From positions 337,862-401,861 of the forward strand of contig JAYKAV010002797.1 of assembly GCA_035582835.1 (NCBI GenBank): a stretch of 64,000 nt of DNA. Reading direction: 5' to 3'. Source of the stretch: Phoebastria nigripes. Its lineage: Eukaryota > Chordata > Aves > Procellariiformes > Diomedeidae. Positions 15,100 to 28,187 of this stretch are shown here, piece after piece. Position 1 is the stretch's first letter. Every line of letters starts with the position of its first letter. The notes beneath the pieces are model-generated. The model did not search any database. It worked only from the letters and a program-made list of their open reading frames with translations, and was not told the DNA's origin. A program made the position numbers and the translations under genes.

Positions 15100-15490
15100 T
15101 CAATAAATAAGGGCTTGTTAGCTGCCTGCGCCTGGAACCAACAGCACCGTGTGGTTTATAAGCTGCTGTTTCATTGACTCCCAAGCTCATAAAGCTGTGG
15201 GCACTGCTTAACTCCTCGCTTTCTGTGTCACTGCCCCATCATGCATGCTCGGTGGGAGCCACCTCTTAGCAACACCTAATCGGCAGCCTCAGCGCTGACA
15301 CAGCCACGCGTCTTTTCTCTCCAAAGGGGATGCACAGATGAGAAAGCCAACCCTCCTCTTCTGCGCGTGCCTACTGGGACNTGAAGCTGTCTTTCTGCCC
15401 TGCTTCCTCCAGGAAGAGAAGTGCAGGCTGATGTTTGAAGGAAAAAAATCCTCAGATTAAGATTAAGATATCCCCAGTATCTCCAAAATA

Positions 15491-15555
15491 CATAGAATCA
15501 TAGAATGGTTTGGGTTGGAAGGGACCTTTTAAAGGTCACCGAGTCCAACCCCCAA
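15491..15555 (-). mobile_element. CR1 LINE 3'-end fragment
   Basis: ATAGAATCATAGAATGG followed by TTTGGGTTGGAAGGGACC and AGGTCACCGAGTCCAACCCCC is the reverse complement of the avian CR1 3' end with its ATTCTATG tail repeat. So the element lies on the minus strand and only about 60 bp of its 3' terminus remains, the usual 5'-truncated form. It sits in the intron between exons 14 and 15. Confidence 0.9.
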
Positions 15556-16486
15556 CATCATAGTTGTTAACTGAGGAAGAAGCCAAATTACCCTGCACTG
15601 TGCAGAAAGGGAGTTTAGAGCCACCACGAACCATCCACCCTGAACTGCAGCCACAGGACGAACACATCTGACATCTGAAGCTGAACTTTCTCTTGCGGTA
15701 GTGCTCCCTGCCCGCAAAAAGAGGTCACGCTGGCTGGTGCACAGCTTCCTGAACCTAAAGCCTGATTCTCCACTTGCTGATGTCAGGGTAAATCAGGACT
15801 AATCCCAAGGTATGATGTACGCAAACGCAGCAGCTGGCTCAGTGCCAGCAAACTGCTCCCCAGGGAGTATCCTGGGCACGGCCATGCATCGAGCCAAATC
15901 CACCGCCAGCTCCGCTCCTCACCAAGCTGGTGACAGCCGCAAACACGTGAGCTACTCCCAGGATCTCAGCTTCCTCGTAGGTGCTCTGCATCTTCAGCGA
16001 TCTCAGAAGGGAGATGAGGGGGACAGGGGTGCACGCAGCTCCTGACTGTTACCTAAAGTAATGTCTCCCACAGTGGAAGCTCACAATTTGGTGTGATGCT
16101 CACCCTGACCACTGCTGCCTGAGCCTCAGGATCGCACATCTGAAAGCCAGTTACCTCTCCGAGTGGTAGAGGTTGAATTGCTGAGGAACTNCACCAAGGT
16201 CTGGGTTGCCTGTGCTTTTGTATGCGTTTTGGGGATGCTAACAGGCCTGCAGGTGACAGCAAGGGCTGTGCAGCTGCGTGGCTCATGGATGCAGCCGGCA
16301 TATGGGAACTTCTGCGTACGGCTGAAGCCTTCTGCAAAAAACCCAAGATACTTCATCCTGAAAAATCTGGTCTCTAAAGGGAGAAGCCTGCAACACTTTG
16401 CCTGAGTTGTCCNACACACACACAGAGCACTGCATGCCTTTGAACACACAGGTCTGACCGACACTTCTACCAAATGAGGTTTCTCA

Positions 16487-16714
<228 letters not shown>

Positions 16715-16861
16715 GCNGAGGAACAGCATGCGCTGCCTGGGGGCTAGACTGACCACCGAAATCTCATCTGGGACATTCTGGGCAGCCAGTGAGTAATTAC
16801 ACAGAAGGGACAGTCAAACCTGAGCCTCCCACAGTCCTGCGAGCACCGGGCTGCTTTGCTA

Positions 16862-17041
<180 letters not shown>

Positions 17042-17428
17042 TTAATACAACTGCTGCATAGTCATGCAGGGCTTTGATAGGGAAACAGTACTCAAAATAT
17101 GGCAGTATTTGTTTTTATTCTACTTTGGGAAGAAGAATAAAAAGAACCCCAAAAAATACTGTCTCAAAAAAAAGAGAGTATTTGTTCAAGAAGAAAAAAC
17201 AAACAGATGGAGAGTAATGTTCATATGGAAATTAATACAACCTTTCCTCTTCTGTATCATCCTGATGAGTATTAAAGAAAAAAAGTCAGTTTTGGTACCT
17301 GGCACCATTTTCCATTTCTGATTGTTTCCCTCCCTCATCTCCAGGAGCAAAGAGTTAAGGATGGGGGAAAGTCAGAGCTGGGAGAGGGACTAGAGGAAGG
17401 AACATATTTTTTGCATGGAAAGCTGTAA

Positions 17429-17488
17429 TTTTTCTACAGAAGTAGAAAAACTCTCCCCCATTTTCTACAGAAGTAGAAAAATGGGGGA
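17429..17488. repeat. Tandem palindromic repeat with hairpin potential
   Basis: The palindrome TTTTCTACAGAAGTAGAAAA occurs twice (about 17430-17449 and 17461-17480). The second copy is extended by TCCCCCA on the left and ATGGGGGA on the right, giving an almost perfect 15-bp stem with a 4-nt loop. It lies in the intron between exons 12 and 13. No transposon family recognised; a small local duplication is the simplest reading. Confidence 0.75.
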
Positions 17489-18251
17489 AAACCTCCCCAG
17501 ATGAATGCTTTGGTTTGGAAAGATGGAAATGTTCCTGCTTCCAAAAACAACTTCAGAATGGACTGAAGGAAATGTAAATTAAAAGAATCCCTTTCTGATA
17601 AGAAATAATACCTTTTTAAAGATGTCACCCCGTGTAACCTCAAACCTGCGCTGCTCACTGTTGGAGCATCCGCCCTGCTTGCTCCAGCTGAACTCCTCAG
17701 GGTGATTCTGTCTGTGTGTTGTCTGTGGTTACTGTGCGCGGGGGAAGGATGGGAAACAGAGACTCATTCGAAGGGGCCCAGTGACTCCCCCACTTCTGGC
17801 CTCCCTTTAACCTCTCAGGAGTTTGGGATCGAGTTTCTTCAATGAAGAAACTCCTCAAGAAGGGGTTTGTCAACCAAATTTCTGCAAACTCCACCTGAGC
17901 TTGTTGCATAAGCTTTTGCTAGAACAGGCAGTGCTGGTTACGGGAGGAGTAAGGAGCAGGCTGATTTACAGAGCTGGCTAGAAGTGAAGGGGGTTCCCCG
18001 TCTTCTCAGGGATGCTATTACCCCTTGGCAGAGAACTGGGTTAATTCCCATTCCCTCTTCCTGATGGGATTTGCACTTTTAGGTGCTCTCCAAGGAGACA
18101 GCCCTCACCCCCAGGCTATGTGGGTGAAGGGCAAGAAAGGCTGTTCTTGCTTTCTTCTATTGTATCTGTTTGTATAGAAGACTTANAAGAGAGGGAATGA
18201 GAGGAAATCCCAGCGCAATATGCTGTTCTGCCCCCCNTGGACTCCCCATAC

Positions 18252-18373
18252 CTTTTAACATCTTGACAGCAACCGTGATGGCCTTGTTTGGCTTGTCCTT
18301 ATCAATCCCAATCGCTTCTGCCATCACCACTTGGCCAAAACACCCCTCGCCGAGNGGCTTCCCCAAGGTCAGG
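18252..18373 (-). CDS. FGFR3: FGFR3 exon 12: ATP-binding loop
   Basis: This 122-bp exon encodes [20 protein letters not shown], then [29 protein letters not shown] is the glycine-rich nucleotide-binding loop and the Lys of AVKML is the catalytic ATP-contacting residue. An N at 18355 falls in the third position of the Pro codon (CCN) and does not alter the residue. It lies only 91 bp from exon 11. Acceptor CCTCCAG, donor AAAAG|GTATGG. Confidence 0.97.
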
Positions 18374-18464
18374 CTGGAGGGAGGAACAAGCAGGCGCGTT
18401 AGTGGGTACTGGGGTGGTGACATTCCTGGGAGGCGAGCAGACCCTGACCCGTGGGTTGACTGAC

Positions 18465-18610
18465 CGAGAGCGTGCCAATTCCCACTTGGGATCAGGAGGC
18501 AGTTCCAGCTCAGAGACGTTGGCCAGCATCGGCCCATCGCTGGAGGAGAGACGCGTGATCCGGACCAGGGGCGTGTTGGAATTCATGGAAGAGTTGGACT
18601 CCAACGACAC
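18465..18610 (-). CDS. FGFR3: FGFR3 exon 11: juxtamembrane region, FRS2 docking
   Basis: This 146-bp exon starts with GTG and encodes [49 protein letters not shown]. In FGFRs the juxtamembrane segment around [18 protein letters not shown] binds the PTB domain of FRS2, the main adaptor to Ras/MAPK. The final Arg codon is split (CG|C) with exon 12. Donor TCTCG|GTCAGT. Confidence 0.96.
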
Positions 18611-19505
18611 CTGCTTGGGTAGAGCAAATGAAGTGTTATTGCCAACTGTATTCCTAGGGAAGGCGGTGCCTGGGATGGATCACTGAGGGGGTTTGAGCCA
18701 TCTTTGCCCACTGACACCTTCCTGGTAATTTCTAAATGGGAAATCCCCCCCACCCTCCACCTCTCCCCCCATCCTTGCAGAAATGCACTGTGGTCAGGTT
18801 TTTAGCTGGTGGAAAGGAGGGACAGGGCAGCCGGTGCCCTCCAGCAGGCAGGAGGTATAATCCATTCAGTTGCTCTGTGTGCATCCCCATAGCATGTACG
18901 GTTATGGAGTGACTTCTCCTGTTCTGTAAATGCCCACGATGAACTCGCAGCCAAAGCCTTGAAATCCATATCCTTCACTATGTGGTTTTACATGGTGCCT
19001 TTTGCTCCTGCCCTTCTGTAATTACACGTGGCAGAGCATCTCTAACTGCATGGAGAAAGAGAACCCTCTCCCATCTCCATGAGAATGGGTTCAAGTCACC
19101 AGTGACCTCTGTGAAAGCAGGACTGAGCACAATTAAATGTGCTCTTGCTCCCCAAATCCTTGCTCCACCAGGGACCCTGGACTAAACTGTTCCCCTGCAA
19201 GATGTGCCTTCTGTGGCATCCACGGCTGCACTGCCAGCCCCTCCTGGACAAGGGCAACAGAAACACGACTGCTTGGGAGCTGCTCATGAACCAGAGTCAG
19301 CTGCCACCAGCTACTGCTCCACTGGAACAGAAACAAATTAATAAAAAAGGGTTAAACTCCTAGACTGCAGCCAACTTATGTCCCTCTTGGGCAATGTTTT
19401 TCTGGTAGAGTTTCTCACCTAGAGAGAAAATTTCAAGGAGGAAAAAAAAAAATAAGAGGGATGACCATAGGGGGGAATAGGAATCTTGTATCTACTTTCT
19501 GTTAC
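18611..19505 (-). other. FGFR3: FGFR3 intron 10
   Basis: This 895-bp intron separates the transmembrane and juxtamembrane exons. I see no repeat of known family and no coding sequence. It opens on the transcript strand with GTAACAGAAAGT. Confidence 0.8.
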
Positions 19506-19693
19506 CTGTCTCTTGAGTGGAAATTTGGAGACTTTCTGTACAGTGGGGGTGTTCATGGCTTTTTTGTTTGGCATTTTCATCCTGCAGATAATCACAATGA
19601 CCAGCACGAGGATGAAGAGAACAAAGCCAGTGCCGTAACTGAGAATGCCAGCGTACACTGAGCCCGAATCATCCATTTCCATGAGCTCCTCTG
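19506..19693 (-). CDS. FGFR3: FGFR3 exon 10: transmembrane segment
   Basis: This 188-bp exon (acceptor CCCCGCAG, donor AGACAG|GTAACA) encodes [20 protein letters not shown], then the hydrophobic run [19 protein letters not shown] and the basic KMPNKKAMN...KFPLKRQ stop-transfer and juxtamembrane start. The Gly residues equivalent to human G375 and G380 (achondroplasia) are normal. The two codons after the donor would read Val-Thr, the VT dipeptide of FGFR1/2, but no second GT follows them, so only the VT-minus form seems possible. Confidence 0.97.
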
Positions 19694-22390
19694 CTGCGGG
19701 GTGACAAGAGACGGCAGTCAGGACGGGGCGGGCAGCTGCCCGCATCCAACTACACACATGCAGCACAAGGAATCTGGGGAGGACTTGCTCATCTATGCCA
19801 ATTTTCTGAGTGACTTCAGTGAGGGGACTCTCCTAGGCCAGTGGTTTTCCACCTGCGGCTGTAGCTAAAACATTAGTTTGCCTTTTTTGGGGTAATTTTG
19901 CTGCCCTTTGATGCAACCCTGGGGTTTCTAAGAGCCTTCAGCCCACAGGCTGAAAACCACTGCTCTAGGCTGAAGGCATCTTCACGTGTCTGTGCTGTCC
20001 CTCTGACCCAGATCTTGCTTTCCCCACACATCCACACCACGTAGCTGGATGCCCTGGATGTGCAAAGGCTGCAGGACTGGGGTTTGCTGCACTTTGCTGA
20101 TTCGGTTTCTCCAGCAAAGATTTCCACCGGACCAGTGCCTGCCCTGAGGGACCAAGGGGCTCAAAGGGCACGCAGGGGTAAGGCATCACACAGGGAAAAA
20201 GCCTCATGAGAGCGATCTGCATAATTATTTCATGAAAACTTAGTTCTGCTGGGAAGAGGCTGGAAGGTCTGGCCCAGAGAGGTGGCTGAGCCGGGAGGGT
20301 GATGGCATGAGCCCATCAGCAGTGGCTACCTGCTAGCAAGACTTTTTCGGGACCAGCACAGCTCAGCTATTTTTCTCCCCTTGTTCCTTTCAGGACAGGC
20401 ACATAGACCAGAGGAAGGAGCAATGGTGGGACTCATTTTCTATCCCCCAAAGGCNTGCTGGCGTCAGAGGAACAGTCAGCAGTGGGAAACTTTATAATGA
20501 AGTCATGCNGGTGGGGTTAGCTCGCTAATGGCTTGTGTACATCACTGCTGCCCCAAAGCAGTGTCTTCAGCAAGCAGCGGGAGCTCTGCCCCTGGCAGCA
20601 GCAGGCTCCGAATCAGGTCTTCGGTGGCTGTGTCCAGTTGGACATGGAGAAAGGGCTGTCGGTGACATTGGGGGCTGCACCAGGCTGTGTGTCAGCTGTG
20701 CAGGGCCTGATCCTGCCAAGCGGCCATCTCCTTCTGCGGGGAAGGGTTACCAGGTCTCCTGGGAACAAGCACTATGGTCGGTGCCACAGCTCTGCTGCCT
20801 TGGCTCACACCGTCTCGCCCTCTGCTCCATGTCTCTCCTCCCTTAGCGTGGACAGGGGTTTACAAGCAGAGGTTCCCCAGATGGGTTGTATCCTTCACCT
20901 TCTCTGTGGGTAGCGCTTCGGGGCCTGCTGCTGCACGGACGGCTGCCCTTCACTGTGTCTGACTTCAATATAAAGTTCCACTTCAGGTTTTTTGGTGGGT
21001 TTTCTCCTGCTTATTCTTTGCTTAAATAAGAGGTGTGAGTTCATACATTGTAAAAACAGCGTAACAGTTGGATGAGACAGTATCAGGAGATTCTCAAAAT
21101 AAGAGAGACGTTAGTCTTCTAACCAAAGGAAACGATTTCTCATCCAGCGGATGGCAGAAGCAGAAACAGGATCAGATCAGCTATTTTAGAGCTGGCAAAT
21201 AAACAGAGAAAAGACCAGCAGATCCCACCGGCAGCAGGGTTGGGCGTGGAGGAAACCCTCTTGAGCCCCAGTGAAAGTGATTACATCCAAATCACCTGCA
21301 CAGATAAAGTCAGGATTAGAAATGCCAAAGTTTCCAGTTCCTAAACACATCCCGAGATGGATGTGCTGCAAGATGGACCCAAATGTGGTCTATGAACTGG
21401 GTGAGCCAAAGTGGGGCATATAGGATTCTGGGTGCCCTTTCAGTAAGGGTCTGCTGAACATACTCCAGGTCTGTTCTTGCACCATCTGCAAGGCACAGCA
21501 CCTATGAGACCCAGTATGAATATTGCTAGGGCTTTCCTGGACCATGCTCATGCCTCCCCCANAGCCGGAGGCAGACTCTGCAGGTGAAGGGACAGCACAG
21601 CCTCGTCCCCCTCTTCGGGAGAGCAGACCCCTCTGTTGCATATTCTGCGCTGGCTTCATTGTCAATGAGAGCTTTGCACATGAAAGGACCACAAAATTGA
21701 GGTCACTCTGGCCTCAGGTTTCAAGCCCACTGCAGCTTTCATCGATCCCAGCTGGAGCAGGCAGCGTGCAATGCCCCTGGGAGCCAGGACTCCTGGGCTC
21801 TCTATACAGATGACTCTCCTCGACCTTCTGTTTGAGATCGCTATCTTGGCCTGTTCATCCGTGAAGCGGAAATAATGCTACAGGCAGGGAAGGGTGTACT
21901 CACACCAACCGCTTACGCATCTAATTTTAGGTTAAGATATGAGGTTAGACAGAAAGGTTCCTTCATAAGATGATCCACAGTCCACGTCCAATTTAGGTGC
22001 CCCGGATCATCTGACGGGGAGGCTTCCTTCTCCCACTGCCAGAGTAAGAAGACAAAGCTCCTAATTTTGGCACTTAACAGTCTCCNACCAAAGAGGCTGT
22101 GAACACCTCCTTGTTATCTAGATCAAAAAAGATACTGGGCATTTTGTATCATCACTGCAAAAATAATTTAAATCTTGAGATGCAATGCAAAAAGTGTCAG
22201 CTGTGAATATGCAACAAAGGTCTTCTGCTGTGCGGATTTACCACCCGCACAGCAAATCCCAGAGGAGAGCCCTCCCTGGATAACGCGCTCTCTTCCAAGC
22301 AAGGGGCGGTCTGCAGGAACTTGGCATTTCTAAAGCAAAATGTCAAGGCACCCTGGAGAGGGAAAGAGAGGCCAGCACAGAAGGAAATAC
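19694..22390 (-). other. FGFR3: FGFR3 intron 9
   Basis: This 2.7-kb intron lies between the IIIc exon and the transmembrane exon. It contains the hAT-like element at 19831-19970 and otherwise unique sequence. Single Ns occur at several positions. No coding sequence recognised. Confidence 0.8.
19831..19970. mobile_element. Small hAT-like nonautonomous DNA transposon
   Basis: Terminal inverted repeats CAGTGGTTTTCCACCTG (starting at 19839) and CAGGCTGAAAACCACTG (ending at 19962) bound a 124-bp element with no coding capacity. The flanking 8-mers TCCTAGGC (19831-19838) and CTCTAGGC (19963-19970) look like a decayed target-site duplication resembling the NTCTAGAN preference of Charlie-type hAT elements. 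The CAGTGGTT start is also typical of that group. It lies in the intron between the IIIc and transmembrane exons. The exact family is not assigned. Confidence 0.75.
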
Positions 22391-22535
22391 CTGGTAGCAC
22401 CGTCAGCCAAGCAGAGTGATGTGAGAACCCAATAGAATTCCCTGCGAGACAAGTATATTCCCCAGCATCCTCAAAAGTAACATTTCGCAAGTACAGAATC
22501 TCTAGCTCCTTATCCGTTGTGTTAACACCTGCCGT
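22391..22535 (-). CDS. FGFR3: FGFR3 exon 9: Ig-III second half, IIIc isoform
   Basis: This 145-bp exon encodes [36 protein letters not shown] and [12 protein letters not shown]. The TAGxNTTDKE start and [10 protein letters not shown] end are diagnostic of IIIc, the mesenchymal-type FGF-binding form. The DAGEYTC motif supplies the second Ig Cys; NTT and NVT are N-glycosylation sites. Acceptor TTCCCCGTAG, donor CCAG|GTATTT. It ends in the same phase as exon 8, so either may join exon 10. Confidence 0.98.
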
Positions 22536-22771
22536 CTACGGGGAAAAAAAACACACACATATAGAAAGAGGGAAAACAGAGAATAAGCCACATTCCCAGC
22601 AAGTGTGAGGACACCACAGGCAAATTTCAAAAGCAGATTAAGGTGGGTTGTTTTTTTTTTTTTCCAATGGCCCATCTTCCACATTTATTTATCCATTCCC
22701 CTCTGCAACCTGTAGTCAAAAGCAAAAAAAAGTTCCCTTCACCAGGTTCTTACTCTGTCCCACTAAAGAAG

Positions 22772-22777
22772 CATGCA
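22772..22777 (-). promoter_or_regulatory. UGCAUG (RBFOX-type) splicing motif, proximal to IIIc
   Basis: CATGCA on the plus strand is TGCATG on the FGFR3 transcript, 237 nt upstream of the IIIc exon. RBFOX proteins bind UGCAUG, and such motifs regulate IIIb/IIIc choice in FGFR2. One hexamer alone can occur by chance. Confidence 0.4.
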
Positions 22778-22837
22778 AGCAAAAGCATCCAAATGAAAAA
22801 TTGCCCCCACAATATGACTGACTTTGGGTTAGTGGGG

Positions 22838-22930
22838 TGAGTGCGGGGTGGGGAAAGAAAGATGGTAAAAGAGGAGAGGGAAGACAGAAAGAAAGAGGAA
22901 AGGCGGGGAGATGTAGTGGGGAAAGACTCA
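22838..22930 (-). promoter_or_regulatory. Polypyrimidine tract upstream of IIIc exon
   Basis: The plus strand is almost pure purine (GGGGTGGGGAAAGAAAGATG, GAAGACAGAAAGAAAGAGG and similar), so the transcript carries a tract of about 90 nt rich in CUUUCUUUCU and CCUCUCC. PTB-type proteins bind such sequences. It lies about 300-400 nt upstream of the IIIc exon and next to a UGCAUG. Function is inferred from FGFR2. Confidence 0.45.
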
Positions 22931-23348
22931 AGTGCTGATCAGAGGAACATACAAACATTTTGATTCATTAGTTCATTGAAAAATATAGAATTTTAGAATT
23001 TTTTAGAATTTTTTCAGAGTGGACATCTCAAAGCCATGTATTCATTACACAGCCCTCGATGCTGTAATATAACTCTGGTTGATTACAAGAAGGTACCTGT
23101 AAGGAACTTTCCTGCAGCGGCACTGAGCAACACAGCAGCCAAACCCTCCGGGCTGGAGTCAAACCCCAGAGCCCATGAGATCGCTACTGCTCTCTCAACA
23201 TGTTTGCTTGCATGAGCCAATGTCGGTATTTATTTCTCCATTAACTTCTCCAAGGGACAGAAATCTGTCCACTGATTATATCAGTTTTACGGGTGAAAAT
23301 CTTGAAACAGCTTGGTTTTCCAGAGCTTTGAACGTCACAGGTCATTAA

Positions 23349-23354
23349 CATGCA
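23349..23354 (-). promoter_or_regulatory. UGCAUG (RBFOX-type) splicing motif, proximal to IIIb
   Basis: CATGCA on the plus strand gives UGCAUG in the transcript, about 290 nt downstream of the IIIb donor. Downstream UGCAUG usually promotes inclusion of the preceding exon. Inferred role only. Confidence 0.4.
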
Positions 23355-23643
23355 ATTCTGTTATCAGCACTCAATTGTAAGGAAGGGAAAGGAATAAAAG
23401 CGTGAAGAGTTGATAGCAAAATTTGACAGTCATTTTATTGTGGGAATTTTTCCATGGCAATTGCTGTATAGGCGTTACATTCTTGTAAAAAAAAAAATTA
23501 GCAAGAAAATAAGATAAAGCCATTCAGCGTCAGTTGACAGGGTATAATACAAAATGAATAGTAATTTTAATCACTAGCTTCTTAAAAATGTTATAGCTCA
23601 TTCTTGCAGTTGCCAGGGCCTTGGGACAGAGTCTGTGGTTTAC

Positions 23644-23794
23644 CTGGTTTTGGTTTGCGAATGTGGAGCCAAAATGGTTTTTCGGCTATGCCTACGAAAT
23701 TGTTGGCTCTACACAGATATTCTCCTTCATCTTGTTCTGTCACATTGAACAGATTTAGGTTAGCATCGGCTTCAGCGTTTTTACTGATCCAAGA
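23644..23794 (-). CDS. FGFR3: FGFR3 exon 8: Ig-III second half, IIIb isoform
   Basis: This 151-bp exon has no internal ATG in frame, so simple ATG-to-stop searches miss it. It encodes [14 protein letters not shown], then [40 protein letters not shown] at the start, EYLCRA.NF.G.AEK.FWL at the end and the 151-bp length match the FGFR3 IIIb exon, the epithelial-type form with different FGF specificity. Acceptor TTCCTGCAG, donor CCAG|GTAAAC. It is open, has both Ig Cys/Trp features expected, and shares phase with exon 9, so it looks functional. Its divergence from mammalian IIIb is larger than that of IIIc. Confidence 0.95.
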
Positions 23795-27696
<3,902 letters not shown>

Positions 27697-28034
27697 TCAA
27701 GCAAGGATTCTCCTCTGAACCCTTCATCTCCCGGCTTTTCAGCAGAAAGGGTGCAGACTGGGATTGTCCTGGCCACCGCTCTACCCAGTGCTTCTCAAGC
27801 CAAACAGGGAAGAACCACCTGGGAATGGAGGAGGCANCTCAGCCCTGCCATTCCTTCCGGCCCCTCTGTAGACCAGCTAAGTGATTTATTGATCACAGAT
27901 CTGAGGCTGAATTGTTGGCCAAAAGGAAGCTTGTTGTTGGTTTCAGAAGATGCATGATCCAGCCCTCTGGGAAAGAAACCAAGCTCCTGCTTCCCATATC
28001 CCATCACGCGCCTGTTCAACNTCACCACAGATCA

Positions 28035-28187
<153 letters not shown>

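Larger units (their letters stand above)
22536..23643 (-). other. FGFR3: FGFR3 intron 8, between the alternative IIIb and IIIc exons
   Basis: This 1108-bp intron contains two UGCAUG motifs on the transcript strand and a long polypyrimidine tract, listed separately. It also has a T run on the plus strand at about 22647-22664. These are typical kinds of splicing control sequence, but their use here is inferred. Confidence 0.8.
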
